NCBI GenBank assembly: GCA_947650365.1
Contig: OX393549.1
Span: forward strand, 35,752,335 to 35,816,334
Source of the DNA: Chamaelirium japonicum
Lineage: Eukaryota > Streptophyta > Magnoliopsida > Liliales > Melanthiaceae
Reading direction: 5' to 3'
DNA: 64,000 nt
The notes below the pieces were generated by a model, which was given only the letters and a program-made list of their open reading frames with translations, was not told the DNA's origin and ran no database searches. The stretch's first letter is position 1, and the number at the start of each line of letters is the position of its first letter. The translations under genes were made by a program, and so were the position numbers. This document shows, one piece after another, positions 10,985-23,562 of the stretch.

Positions 10985-13480
10985 TCCACTAAATTGTATA
11001 CATTTTCCGCTTTTAGTACCTGGTTTACAAACTCACGGTTTATGATCCACCGTGAATTTGTGGGGGGTTGTTAGAGATATATTGTACCTATGCCATTACT
11101 ATTAGTTTTGTTCTTGTGGGTGGCATGTTCACCATGTTGGTGACCACACTCGCGGTGTTACGTATATTGTTTGGACTAATGCCCTGATGGAGGTGAGGTT
11201 CTTTTTTGCTCATACCATGTTACAAATGGAAACACAAGGGAGCTCTAAAGTTTCAAAATTTTCCAAAGCAAACTTTACCAAAAAATTATGAAAATTTAAG
11301 GGGAAGAAGCTTTGGGAGTGGAGATTTAGATTTGTGAGGATTGGTGTTATGTTTAGGGTTTAAAAGGGGAACTTCGGATCTGGACCTTTGCTGTCAAATT
11401 GGTTTTAATTGACAAGGAATTCAAGTGTGGAAATTGGGACTTTTGGTGTATGATCGATTGGGTTGGATGGGCCTTCAATTGGATTAAGTTTTGAAGGTTG
11501 CTGGCTAGGATGTATAGGTTTTGGGCTAGGATGGCTTAGGTTTAGGTTTTCTACAAGTTTGGAAAAGTGATGATAATTGTTGGCATTTGGTGAGGGTTTG
11601 ATGGTGATTCGGTGTAGGTTTAGGTTCAGTTGTAGGTATTTGTGAGAAACAAGGATAAAAGAGAGATTGGACAAAGGAGAAGATTTGTGAGGCCTTGCAC
11701 CTCTCCGGACACGCTCTAGGTTGATGAATCGCGCCACGGAGATCTAGAAACCGCACGAGAAGGCAAAGAAACCAGATTTTTCTTTCTTGACAGCTGAAAA
11801 CATACGAGATATCCATCACCTAAAAGACATAGGGAGCTTTTATAGGTCACGGACGGGTGGGGAAAATGGGATGCCATACGAGAAGAGAGCGAAGAGTCCT
11901 CCCGTCGAGTTTATGTACGAGAGTGGACTCTTCCTCTTCCTGTGCACAAGCCATCCATGAGCCTTGTGACATCCACAGATGGATGATTGGATATAATCCA
12001 CCCTTTCCTTCATCTTGTCACGTAGCGCTATATCAAGGCATGACTTAAATCTGTTAGATCGCCATGTGGTGCAATCCTAATGATAATTGATAACGTAAGT
12101 GGTCCTTATGTGTACTTGCATGGCGTTCATCTAACCTATGATTTAAAATAAAACCCACTGCAATTCCAATTTGGCCCTAAAAGTCCAGCATAAGGCCTCT
12201 AATAAATAACTAAAAACACAGTAATATGGAACTAAAAACAACAAATAAACGCTAAAAATATGTTCTATATCCTTCCAAAAGCCCTCCGCGACCAATCCAT
12301 GTGATTCTTGTCGCAATATGCCTTCAATTTCTTCCTTGTTTGCCTTCAATCTCCATCAATGTGGCTCCGATCTTCATCATCTTGGCTCTGATTTTCATTA
12401 GTTTCTCCTCTTTCTCTCCACCTTCACATGGTTAGGGCATCTTTGGGGGCTGTGTATTAAACTGATGCAACACAGGTGAGGGGTCACACAAAAATTGATG
12501 AAAGCTCACTCAGGAGTCAGGATAGAGGAAGAGAGAGAAGGATAACTACGACCTCTCACTGCTCCGACCTTTCGCCAGCGAGCCTCGCTCTCTTCTCTCA
12601 TCGCTCTCAGGAAAGCATTCAAGAAACAAAACACGTTCAGCTATTATAATCAATCATTCAATTTTTCTTTAATGATATTTGAGGCCTTGAAATAGGCTTA
12701 CAATCGGATTTAAAAAAAAAAAAGATAATAACAAAACAATTAAAAAAATAACACTTCTTAATTTAAAAAGACTTGAATCTAATCAAATCTTATCCAAAAA
12801 CCCATATTGAAAATATCCTATTAATTAATTCCAAAAATAAAATATTTCGGATTAAAATATTGTTTTGGGAATAAAAACAATCCACCTTCTTAGCATATCA
12901 TTCGCGGAAGATCCCATATAACTGATTTCCTTTGATATCATTAGTTGTTGTAGGCTTATGACTTTGTAGCCTTGCTATCTAAGAATTCATGGGTGCATGT
13001 CCTTGCTGCGCCGACATTGTTGGGAACCGTAAAAAGTTCAACATTCTAGGGTTAGTGCCGAAATGTTTTAATCAGAAGAAGCTCATATTTACAAGCTCAA
13101 AAGAGAGCAGATTTATGTCGGTTCATTTTGTCGGTCTACCATTATGCATAAGACACCCTCACAGCTTTTATATTTACAAAAATCAAGCTTATGTTTGATG
13201 CCCATATCCATATGTGCTGAAACCGGCTTCTATTAATCTTACTTGCTGTTTGAAAGTTGAAGCCTTGAGCTTATTTCTGCTAGTTTCCCTGGGATTTTGC
13301 AGGAAGCTGAACAATTTGAAGGAACTGAATCCTACTTTTCCTGAGGTGTTCCTTCATGCTTATTGCCACATTGTTCAAAAACTCGGACTCGACTCGAAAG
13401 CCAGCCAAGTCGAGTAAACTCAGTTGGACTCGGTCGAGTTTTATCCCCACTCGGCTAGACTCGGTCCTCGGCTGAGTTTT
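10985..13480. other. intergenic
   Basis: No gene can be supported. The span 11,405-11,820 has long minus-strand open frames without motifs. At 13,300-13,346 there is an exon-like stretch after TTTTGCAG, not identified. At 13,385-13,480 a GACTCGGTCGAGT-type repeat ends in a TTTTAAAACAATG phrase typical of small decayed elements. Confidence 0.4.
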
Positions 13481-14512
13481 AAAACAATGCTCTCGATGTC
13501 ATCGCCTCCAGACCGATGTATACCCGTGCACTTCACCAAGCTGACATACATCACCAAAAAAATCTCTCCAAAAAAAAAAAAAAACCCTGCTAGCTGAAGC
13601 CACGCCTAGCGGCCGACTGCCTGGCACCAGAAACCAATGTTGATGCCGTAGTTTCTCCAAGCGTGATGCTTGACAAATCAACTATCCAATTCTGGTTCAT
13701 CGTGTATGTGCTTTCACACAGACGGTCGCACGAGTGTCGCCATCAAAGATCATCTCAACGGCCGATGAACCCGAACACAGCTCTCCTCCACTACAATGGT
13801 GTCAAGATCACCAGTCGGAAATCGGCCCTCGATTAGGGCAACGGTAGCGTACTTTGGAGGTCAGCGTACTTTGGAGGGATGGCGATGGCAATTCAATTTG
13901 CAATGAATCCTCGTGCCTCGACTACAGCCGGTGATCGCCGAGGCGAGGCGGTCGCTTTCTACCGGTACCAACCCTCAGGTAATCAATGCTGCTGTGTTGC
14001 CTCCAGGATTTAACATTCTCCGATGGTGGGTCTGATGCGTGGATGTATAGCGATGGGGCACAGTTTGTTGTGTGTGCATGATCCGTATACTCGTAACCTG
14101 GCCCTTTTGTAATGTGTCATCGTTTTCATGAGCATAATTAGGCCTAAAAGGATCTGAGCTTAGCCCCCCCAGCATCAGGCCCCATCTCTGATGAAGCACT
14201 CCATGACGAAGACTGGTCCCGGATTCCCTCTGCTCCCAAGGCCATCTAATGGCTGGGGGGAATGAGAGCCCTAAACCCCTCCATACTTTTTTTTTAAATG
14301 GCCTTAATGATCCCTCCCACCCTTTCCGTATCACATGTTATGACTGTCAGGCTCTCTCACCTTTAAGACAGTTGACAAAGTCTTTCTTTTTAGAGAGAGA
14401 AAGAGGGAGAGAGATGATTTCCTTTTGTTGATAAGTTGCCACTGTTCATAGGGGCTCCTCTCTCTTCAGCCCATTCCACAAACCCAAACAAAGACCCACT
14501 TTTGTCCTTCAT

Positions 14513-14555
<43 letters not shown>

Positions 14556-15424
14556 ACTTGATTGTTAGGGAAACTAATTAAACCCTCTAATTCCTCTACT
14601 ATGATAAACTATTTTAGATGGTTAAATGGCCATTTAGGATTGTGGGTGATGAGGTGGGGAGGGGGGAGAAAAGGCTAAGGAGAGAGGATTAAAAGAATGA
14701 GGGCAGGGTAGTGACACACCATTCCCTGCATGCTAATCAAGTCTGGCTGAAAAGATCTTTGGATTATCCCATTCCCTAGCCACATGAGGGATCATCAACA
14801 TTCCCTAAACAAAAGATTAATGTAATGTAAATGCATGGGCCTACATGGAACCACTACACCTAACACTAATTGTGACCTAATAATCTCGATTAGATCGTTG
14901 TCTTCCTTTTCCATGAAATGAAAGAAAGAGAGGTACGCACATGGTTGAATACGATATAAAGGGAGATTCACTTGGGCCGTATCGGGCGAAAAATAAACGG
15001 ACTCACCGGTTTAGGCTATGACCTAGTCGGTCATGAGCACGTTCATTGAACACATGCTAGTGAGTTGTTGCCTGGTGATAGGATCCCGACGCACCTAATC
15101 CCACTTGAAAAACGGCTCGATTCGATGTGACGGGGCGACGGTGTGGCATCGTATGGCATGTTCCAACCTACATGTCATTGTATCCGTTGGTCCAACATAT
15201 GGCTGGTCTGGTCATCTATGAACGCAAATCTTCTGTCGCGAGTAAATGGTGTGGTCTCGTTTGTAGCTTGATCATCAGCCCCGTAAGCCACAACCGTTCG
15301 TTTTGCCTGATGGTTTGGCTAAAAGCGATTCACCCATTGGGTAGGTGGTGTTATGAATGGCTATGGTTTGCGGGGCGGATGATCAAGCAGCTCAAGACTA
15401 CTGTTCGTCTTAATAATCACGTAA
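13481..15424. other. intergenic with (TC)n at ~14,516-14,552
   Basis: No recognisable coding sequence. A clean (TC)n microsatellite of about 36 bp lies at 14,516-14,552, with purine-rich AGAGAGAGA tracts before it (14,390-14,415). The rest is unassigned. Confidence 0.45.
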
Positions 15425-15480
15425 ATTTACTGACAAAATTGGAGATTTGGACCACCTCCTGAACCCAATGGGGTTAGTAT

Positions 15481-16013
15481 TATGGGTGTACAAAAAACCG
15501 GTGGAACCGGAGAACCGAACCGGTCCGAACCATACCGTTTGGTTCGGTTTCTAGCAGGAACGGTTTGGTTATGATTTTCAAAGTGCAAAACTATAGGGAC
15601 CGATTTGGTTTTCGGTTCTGGGTGCCGGTTATCCGAACCAAACCGAACATGTTCATGTATATGCATCATTCACGGATCGAATAATACGAGTGATGCGGGT
15701 CGGGTCATTATGCAACGAGCCCTGCTGATTTCCACAACAGGATCATGTATCTAGTTTCAAGATTACTTGTTTCCTCGGTTTTTTTTTTCTTCTTAAATTT
15801 CTATATGTTGCAATGCTAGACCTATTCTAACTTCTAGGGGCACAAAAAACTAGTGGAATCGAAGAACTGAACCGGTTCTATATGGTTCGGTCTGGTCTAG
15901 TTTTATGCTCCCACAGTCCGATTCCAAATATTTGCGAACCATTAGGACCAGTTCGATTCTTACCTTCCTGGTTCATCCCAGAACCGGTCCAAACCGAATC
16001 GCGTGCACCCCTA
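15481..16013. mobile_element. hAT-type MITE(s), target duplication GTTAGTAT
   Basis: The left end begins TATGGGTGTACAAAAAACCGG and the right end is the reverse complement of TAGGGGTGCACGCG. Both flanks carry the 8-bp direct repeat GTTAGTAT (15,473-15,480 and 16,014-16,021). Short imperfect TIRs of TAGGGGTG type with 8-bp duplications are the hallmark of hAT elements. Inside, at 15,837, a second start-like end (TAGGGGCACAAAAAACTAG) appears, so this may be a nested or dimeric copy. It has no transposase. Confidence 0.8.
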
Positions 16014-16028
16014 GTTAGTATCCACATA

Positions 16029-16078
16029 TATTTAGTGACAAAATGGGAGATTTGGACCACCTTCCGAGCCCGATGGGC
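16029..16078. repeat. copy of the sequence flanking the hAT-type MITE
   Basis: The ~45 bp at 15,425-15,466 (ACTGACAAAATTGGAGATTT and on to GACCACCT) recur just outside the MITE at 16,029-16,075 in the same orientation. The host DNA next to the insertion is therefore itself a short direct duplication. Confidence 0.7.
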
Positions 16079-16261
16079 CGAATCGTACGATAAATTGGTG
16101 GATTGTGCGGGCACGTGTGTATGGGCTTGTGGGTCAGGGTGCACTCAGATTTGCCTGCAAGTTAGTGGTCCTTATAGGGTTTGGGAGGTCACATATGGGG
16201 TTTTGGACTAGCCGAGAAGATCTACATTTGTGATGCGTCCAATTTACACAGAGCAGTGCTA

Positions 16262-16417
16262 TTCAGCCTCCCAATTCGTCCTCCCCCGACCGGGACACCC
16301 TGACGTGGCATCTGATCACAGCCGTTCCTTTGCCTGAGAGAGTCACGGCAACGGACGGCTGTGAGCGGTGCCATGTCAGGGTGGCCGGGCTGGGGAGGAC
16401 AGAGCGGGGGGGCTGAA
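16262..16417. mobile_element. fully self-complementary hairpin MITE
   Basis: The 156-bp sequence folds end to end. TTCAGCC at the left pairs with GGCTGAA at the right, and the inner words CACCCTGACGTGGCA / TGCCATGTCAGGGTG and CACAGCCGTTCC / GGACGGCTGTG also pair, with few mismatches. A TA dinucleotide flanks both ends (16,260-16,261 and 16,418-16,419), as left by Tc1/mariner-type insertion. No coding capacity. Such hairpins are common sources of small RNAs. Confidence 0.8.
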
Positions 16418-16419
16418 TA

Positions 16420-17365
16420 TCATTTTCCATTTATATACGAGTCTATCACTAGGTCCTAATGGGGAAGACTGTTAAAGAGGAAAAATGGGTATTCTCTCAT
16501 GTGCCTTTGTTGCAGAGATCCACCACAAGTAGGGTGGTCCCACATGTACAATAGAGCTGTATCCGTATGTCCTTTTCTGACTGGAAGTATGTATCAGCAT
16601 CTTCTTATATGGATTTTGCACGTACATCCCTGTACTCTTCTATATTTACGTATAAGTCCTTGGTTTAGCATGCCTTTATGATTACTTGGTTCATGCACAT
16701 TGACCCTTGAGAGGTAACATACTTCCTTAGATTAGGGAACATTGTAGGCATCTAAAGAAACTATTTACACAGGGAATGTAGTTGAGCCACAAGAGAAAGT
16801 GGTCCATGGGCAGTCTTGGGGATGGAGGGAGCTTGCTCGAGTAAAACGGGGAGCGACTTTGTTCACCCTACTGGAAGGTGGGTGAGCCTTACCACTTCAT
16901 CTGAACCGTCAGATGTGCTCGTAAAAGATGTGCTGAGTGAGATGCACTGGTTGTTAGTGCCTGCCAAAGTGCATCCAACGATACAGAGAGGGGGGGGATT
17001 TTCATCACAAGCAAGAGTGAGACCTAGTACATTGTGTGGAGTGTAGCTTGCTGATTGACGTGTACAGAGCTAGAGTACAATAGCCGTGAGTGCCAAATTT
17101 TTTTCCAAAAGAGGGAGGTAATTTCACTCACCTTGTAAGAGGTTGAACAAAATTGTTCTTAATAAAATGCAATGGAAAAGATGGATGGATCCTTGAGTCA
17201 TCACAATCATTAGCATCTTGATGATCATTCCATCATGATGGAGTTGGCACTAATAAAGAAGATCGATAAGAATTCTGATTGGCTACCAACATGACATCGA
17301 TATTCTAAGATTGGTATCGATGATCTGACTAAGATAACATGGCAAGAGAGAGGTATATATGTAAT
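16420..17365. other. intergenic
   Basis: No gene motif. One small imperfect hairpin lies near 16,940-16,978 (AGATGCACTGG ... CCAAAGTGCATC). Confidence 0.4.
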
Positions 17366-17368
17366 TAA

Positions 17369-17608
17369 CAGCTTGTTTGGTTCGCTGTAGTTGAAATTCA
17401 CGCAGTCAACACAGCGGGTTCGAGTCTGTTTGGTTTGGTGTAGTTGCCCAAACTACCGCAATTGAAGCTCCCGTGCCCTTATAGTTTCCTACATAAAATG
17501 GGAAATTTCGGTATAGGTGGAACATGCACCATTTTGAGGTGTGCTAACTACAACGGTTACCACTCCACTACACGCGTGGGTTCCAACAACAGTCAACCAA
17601 ATAGGCTG
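17369..17608. mobile_element. Harbinger/Tourist-type MITE, target duplication TAA
   Basis: Termini CAGCTTGTTTGGTT and AACCAAATAGGCTG are imperfect inverted repeats. Both sides carry TAA (17,366-17,368 and 17,609-17,611), the 3-bp duplication expected of PIF/Harbinger. Length is 240 bp, with no coding capacity. Confidence 0.75.
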
Positions 17609-17611
17609 TAA

Positions 17612-18729
17612 GGGATTTGTCTAGTTGGTTAAGCAGTTTAAGCTCATGAAATCAGGATTCAGGAAGCAACCGTTCAACGATTCCTTAGACCAATGAAGAG
17701 TTTATAAGGAGAAGGTGGAGTGCAAAAATTAAGAGTGGATTGGAGGGTCTTAATGCTTTTTGCCTTCCTGGCTCGACCCCAATCGGGATTAATTAGGTCT
17801 CGGGCGGGGATGATTGTTGGGCTCATTTGTATGTATGATGTGATCTACTAGTAATACATACGCGAATACAAATTTGTTGAGGGTGTATATGTAAAAGCAC
17901 CTTTGTTTATGTATTTGTAAGAGATACACCAAAATAAATAAATAATGGCATTTCTCATATAGGGTGGTCAACCCTGCCCAAAGACCAGAAGAATAGAAAA
18001 GATTGCTAAAATGTCTTAAATTCCTAGGTTACCCCCTCCCCCTCTCTCTCCTGTCTTCTCTCTCTCTACAACAAAGCAATATGGCACATGAAGAACAAGC
18101 CCCAAAAGAGCAAGAATTAATTTGAGCCCCGCAACTCTCCACATCCAAAACCCACACAAGGGCTGCTTAAAAGATAAAAGGAGGCAAGGGTGAGTTGGAG
18201 AGAAAAAAAATTAGGACACGGAGAGAGGAGATTGTTGAAGAGGGAGAAGATAGAGAGAGAGACAGAGAATGGAATAAAATAAAATTAAAAGGAAACCACC
18301 CCCACTCCCCCCAAGTCTCAAGTGCTCCTTTTCCCGTCCCTCTCTCTCTCTGTCTCTCTCTCTCTCTCTTTCTCTCTCTCTCCTCTCCACTCCAAAACCC
18401 AAAACCCATTATCATTCACAGCACAACAGAGGGGCGGAAATCCCTGCAGGATCGCCGGTTCCGGCATAGTCCGGCCGGGGATTCCGGCCGCCTCCCACCG
18501 ATCCCTCTGGCTAAATGTCCGGGAGATCTCCGCCGCCCGCTCCTCCGGCGCCGCCGTGCCGAACACGAAGCCGAAGACGACGGAACCCAACAGTAACCAG
18601 ACAAGCGTAGATTAGGGGTGGTGTTGGATTAGGAGCAGCAAACAGTAGCCGCAATAGTAGTGGGTGGGGAATCGAAGAAGGAAGCCCTTCGGTATTTATC
18701 TGCCCCCCCTTTTCTTTGCGCTGCTGTCT
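17612..18729 (+). promoter_or_regulatory. upstream region and CT-rich leader of the BED/hAT-derived gene
   Basis: The first part is unassigned AT-rich DNA. From about 18,030 the strand becomes pyrimidine-rich, and a (CT)n tract at 18,337-18,385 lies about 350 bp before the ATG. CT-rich leaders near plant transcription starts are common. The upstream in-frame codon at 18,664 is GTG, not ATG, so translation is taken to begin at 18,730. No TATA box can be fixed with confidence. Confidence 0.5.
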
Positions 18730-21121
18730 ATGGCGACAGCAAACGCCTCGACCTCGGCGGCGGCGGCGGCGCCGGTCATGGACGAGCCCTTGGCGGTAGT
18801 GGTGTCGGCGGAGGACGCGACCGCGAAGGCTGCCCACAAGAGGTACGAGGGGCTGTTGACGGTGCGGACCAAGGCCATCAAGGGCAAGGGGGCCTGGTAC
18901 TGGACCCACCTGGAGCCCATCCTGGTCCACAGCTCCGACTCCGGCCTCCCCAAGGCCGTCAAGCTCCGCTGCTCCCTCTGCGACGCCGTCTTCTCCGCCT
19001 CCAACCCCTCCCGCACCGCCTCTGAGCACCTCAAGCGCGGCACCTGCCCCAACTTCACCTGCCCGTCCTCCACCGCCGCCGCAGGCGGTGCCCCCCCACT
19101 CCCCACTCCCCAAGCCCATCTCCTCCATACCCCCCTGCTCCTCCTCCCCCCACCATCACCCCGTTGGACGCAAGCGCTCCTCCTCCTCCGCCCACCGCCC
19201 CTCCATCTCCCCCGCCACTACCTCCTACCACCCTCTCGCCCTCATCGACCCCTCCCGCTTCCATTCCCCAGCCGCCGCCGGAGACGTCGTCTATTCCTCC
19301 TCCTCCACCCCGCCCCACCGGCCGCTCCCTCCACCCCAGCAGCATTTGGTGTTCTCCGGCGGCAAGGAGGACCTCGGCGCCTTCGCAATGCTCGAGGACA
19401 GTGTCAAGAAGCTCAAGAGCCCCAAAGCCTCCCCCGGCCCCGCCCTCTCCAAATCCCAGGTCGACTCCGCCCTCTCCCTCCTCTCCGACTGGTTCTATGA
19501 GTCCTGCGGCGCCGTCTCCTTCTCCTCCGTCGAGCACCCCAGGTTCCGCGCCTTCCTCCACCAGGTCGGCCTCCCGGCCGTCTCCCGTCGCGAGCTCACC
19601 GGCGCCCGCCTCGACGCCCGCTACGCCGACGCCCGCTCAGACGCCGACGCCCGCATCCGCGACGCCCTCTTTTTCCAGGTCGCGTCCGACGGGTGGAAGT
19701 CCGGGGGGGACGCCATGATCGGCCTCTCGGTGAACCTCCCCAACGGCAGCAGCGTGTTCCGCCGGGCCGTGTTCGCCCCCGGCCGCCCCCACTCCAAATA
19801 CGCCGAAGAGATCCTCTTGGAAACGGTGACTGACCTCTGCGGCAGCGCCGTCGAGCGGTGTGTCGGGTTGGTCGCCGACCGCTTCAAATCCAAGGCCCTC
19901 CGCAACCTCGAGAACCAGAACCATTGGATGGTGAACCTCTCCTGCCAGCTCCAGGGCCTCCACAGCCTCGTCAAGGACTTGGCCCGCGAGCTCCCCCTCT
20001 TCCGCTCGGTCACCACCAACTGCTCGAAGCTCGCCAGCTTCTTCAACACCAACTCCCAGGTCAGGAACATGTTCCACAAATACCAGCTCCAGGAGCTGGA
20101 TTACACCGGCCTCATCCGAGTCCCTCCCGAATTCGACCCATGCGGCGGCAGGGGAAGCAGCCACAGTGGCAGGGCTGTAAATAGCTTCGCAACAGTCTTC
20201 GGGATGCTGGAGGATATCATGGGCTCTGCCCGGCCAATTCAATTGGTAGCCCACGATGATTCCTACAAGGTGCTCTCCTCCGAGGACGCAAATGCCAGAG
20301 AATTGGGGGAGATGATCAAGGACATGGGGTTCTGGAATGAATTGGAGGCGGTTCACTCGCTACTTAAGCTAGTTCAAGACATGGTGCAAGAAATGGAGGC
20401 CGAAAGGCCGCTGGTCGGGCAATGCCTACCACTGTGGGATGAGCTGAGGTCGAAGGTGAAGGACTGGTGTGCCAAAGTTAGCATCGAGGAAGGGACTGTA
20501 AAGAAGGTGATCGAGAAAAGGTTCAAGAAGAACTACCACCCGGCGTGGTCGGCGGCATTTATACTGGATCCCCTGTACTTGATGAAGGATGCCAGCGGGA
20601 AGTACCTCCCCCCGTTCAAGTGCTTGACACCGGAGCAGGAGAAGGATGTGGACAAGCTTATCATGCGGTTAGTATCGCGAGAGGAAGCCCACATCGTTCT
20701 CATGGAGCTGATGAAGTGGAGGTCGGAGGGCTTGGATCCGGTGTACGCGCAAGCGGTCCAGCTGAAGCAGCTCGACCCGATGACCGGGAAGATGAGGGTT
20801 GCGAACCCGCAGGGCAGCCGAATCGTGTGGGAGACGTACCTCAGCGAGTTCAAGTCGCTCGGTAAAGTAGCCTCGCGCCTCATCTTCCTCCATGCCACCT
20901 CGTGTGGGTTCAAGTGCAATCCCTCGCTGCTGCGGTGGGTGTGCACGCATGGGAGCTCGGGGGCCGGGATGGACCGAGCCCAGAAGATGATTTTCGTCGC
21001 AGCCCACGCGAAGCTCGAGAGGAGGGACTTCTCGAGTGAGGAGGAGAAGGATGCGGAGCTCTTCGCTAACGGGGAGGATGATGTGCTCAACGAGGCTTTT
21101 GTGGACGCCTCCTCAGTGTAA
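18730..21121 (+). CDS. BED-type zinc-finger, hAT-transposase-derived nuclear protein (one frame break in this copy)
   Basis: A plant protein of the domesticated hAT type (DUF659-like core), presumably nuclear and DNA-binding; its exact role is unknown to me. It starts MATANASTS at 18,730. A conserved segment AAHKRYEGLLTVRTKAIKGK is followed by a C-x2-C ... H-x5-C finger (RCSLCDAVF ... EHLKRGTC). Then comes a Ser/Pro-rich linker with a KRSSSS basic patch. The DUF659-like core (about 19,560-20,060) contains RELTGARLDARY, VASDGWKSGGDAM and VADRFKSKALRNLENQ. A C-terminal helical half ends EAFVDASSV-TAA. The finger and the rest lie in different frames: the shift falls between about 19,040 and 19,110, most simply at the seven-C run 19,091-19,097. 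Apart from that the gene is intronless and open for about 790 codons, so an assembly error or a recent mutation is likely. GC3 is very high in the 5' half. The family resemblance to Arabidopsis At1g12380-like proteins is from memory. Confidence 0.85.
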
Positions 21122-23562
21122 CTTTTTTATTCTGATTTTTTTTTTGCTGCCTTTTGTAGATTTGGATTTGTAGGAATGGCCGGAATTCTTTCTTCGAATT
21201 CATCTAGGTGCCCTTGTTGCTGTTCTTGACTACTCGCTCGAGGTTTTGATGGGCGTGGGGGGGTTGGGGCATGAGCGAGCAAGACATGCTTTAACTTGAA
21301 GGCCTTTGAGTTTGGAGAAAGGGAAGTCTTCTTGTTCATAAGATAGAATTGTTGAGGAGACAGAAACAGGAAGAATGATGTAACATTTCGGATTTTTGAG
21401 AGACAATAATATATATGAAGTTGAAGAAGCTGGCATCAAGATGATTGTTCTATGTCATTTTCCTCTTGCTTGCTTGATTGATTTGTTGGATCGTAGCGAA
21501 GCAACTGCTTCGATACCATGTCCGTTCCCCGAGCTTTTGTTTTCACTACCAAGTGTGAATGTTCATATGAGGTGCTACTGAATAATTACAGAAATACCTT
21601 CAGCAATCTGATCCTTTAATATCAGGCATAATTGTCTTTCTCCATTGACATGTATGATTCTTATAGCCTGTTGTTTTTTCTTACTTGATGTGCAGGTAGG
21701 AGCATTTGTTTCAACATCAGGGTTACTGGAAGACTATGAGGTCTTCTATCTCTGTTCAATTGCCCCTTTTTTTTCTTCAGATCGATCTTTTGTCGAGAGT
21801 TTCGAGGTTAACTTCAGAATCCTCTGGCATTCTAGGAGATGTCTGGCATGGCTTCTGTGTTGTTGGTGAAGCAGCAACTGATGCAATACCCTGTCAAAAA
21901 TTACTACACCTAGAACTAAATGTGGGCTAATTGAAAATTACTGCATTATTCTCGTCCAATGTTTCAAAATGATCAGGAATATCATGTAGGTTGAGACTTG
22001 CATTGCTAGCTGATTGGGCTGGAAGGTCTGGAACTTCGATTTCTAAGCCTTTTCTGCCGTTGGATTAGTACTGATTTTTCGTGATCCTATCAAGTACATT
22101 GCATTCTGCTCATCACGAGAGTCAAATAATCACAGCTCTAATCGTAACGGCATGACCGAGCATCTTCATGTGCGTCATGTGTCCAGTTTGACAATGGAGG
22201 AAAGCTGAAATCTAGCAAACAATCACAAGGGATGGACCGAAGCTTTTGTTGCACAGATCGACCCCCCAGGGGTGGCTGTCATTCCAAACTCTTTGACATT
22301 GGACTTCATGCTGAGGATGAGTTTTGATTTCACAAGTTCAGATGGTGGTGCTCTCTGGTTCGAATTCATGGTGATGGGTATCGATCCAGGACTCCCAAAT
22401 GGCCGAGATACATGGCATGTTATGTCCTCAGATTCTTTGCTATATAAAGACTCTTCTGCTTTGTGAGTTTGAGCATTACTGCTTGGCTGCTGCCGATCAA
22501 CTGTCGGCATCCGTCGCCAGCTCCATCCTTTTTTCGTACATGGTTAGGATCACGACGGTTCAATTCCAAATTTACTGCAGAATCCTGAGCATTGACTGCA
22601 CTCTGGGTTGAAGATTTGAATGTAAAACAAAAACTCTAAGGTTCTATTATCTCATCGTCTGGAGGGATTATTACATTCTCACCAAATTCTGGGTAATGTG
22701 AGCAATTAGAAGAATTTGTTTAGTGTGGATAGCTTGAAAAGCAAATCCCTTGAAAGGACAGGAGTTTGGTATCCGTTTGAAACTCCTTAAGTGAGGATTA
22801 TAAGATGTGGGCATCCATTTGATCTCTTTTTTCTCTGGTTGGGTGGGTGGCAAACCAACCAGGCAGTCACATTGTCAGCCTCAGATTATAATTAAGAGAG
22901 ATGCAGAGAGGATGGTTGTAGGTGTAGCAGTGGGCTCCTTGGCCGTTATCTTCTGTTGTGCAGGGTGGATTGGTGGAGGTCCCCGGCCACGAAAGCAGTG
23001 GCCATCAACCTCGGTGCTGTCACGGTCGAAGAGATGGGAGAAAAGCTCTGGCCTTTCTTTCCCATCATCTCTGGTGGCTTGTCTTCTACACATCACCAAA
23101 GCCCATGCGCCTCAAAGCTCCGACCTTGGGGTTGGTCTCTCGCCTTTTTCTGCCTTTCTCCAGGCTTAAGAATGGACTCAGCTTGCTCGCCACCATCGTC
23201 ACACGGCCTCGCGGGGACCCTGTGTTGCAGGGCCAGTTGGTAAAGATGCCGAGACAGCGATGCGCCAACAAGGGAGCCCCGGATCGGAGCTGGTCTGTAG
23301 GATGCTAACCAAGTTCCCCTGGCCATAGGACTTGAAGAACTAGTGTTAATTTTGCTGTCTTTTAACTCTTGGAGTGTACACAGTTTGAAACATAACCTTA
23401 TTCTTTTGAATGTAGCTTTTATTTTTAAGTCACTCATGTATTTTTTGTAGACGTATAGTCTCTTGGATTATAATCAGATGAACGATATCAACCTACTATT
23501 GATAATTCATGAACTAGATAGACATCAGATAATAATAGCTCATTTGAAACACCGTGGATTAG
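21122..23562. other. 3' flank of the BED/hAT-derived gene, then intergenic
   Basis: The sequence after the TAA holds T runs and AATAATATAT near 21,405, a plausible polyadenylation area. Codon-like but unrecognised stretches occur at 22,272-22,466 and 22,956-23,308, with no conserved motif. I cannot support a gene. Confidence 0.4.

Noticed and set aside
17405-17425. GGGTTCGAGTC, another tRNA T-arm-like word
   Set aside because: It lies inside the Harbinger-type MITE with no tRNA fold around it.
18167-18615. Open frames upstream of the BED/hAT-derived gene
   Set aside because: They are driven by the CT/GA-rich leader and have no conserved motif.
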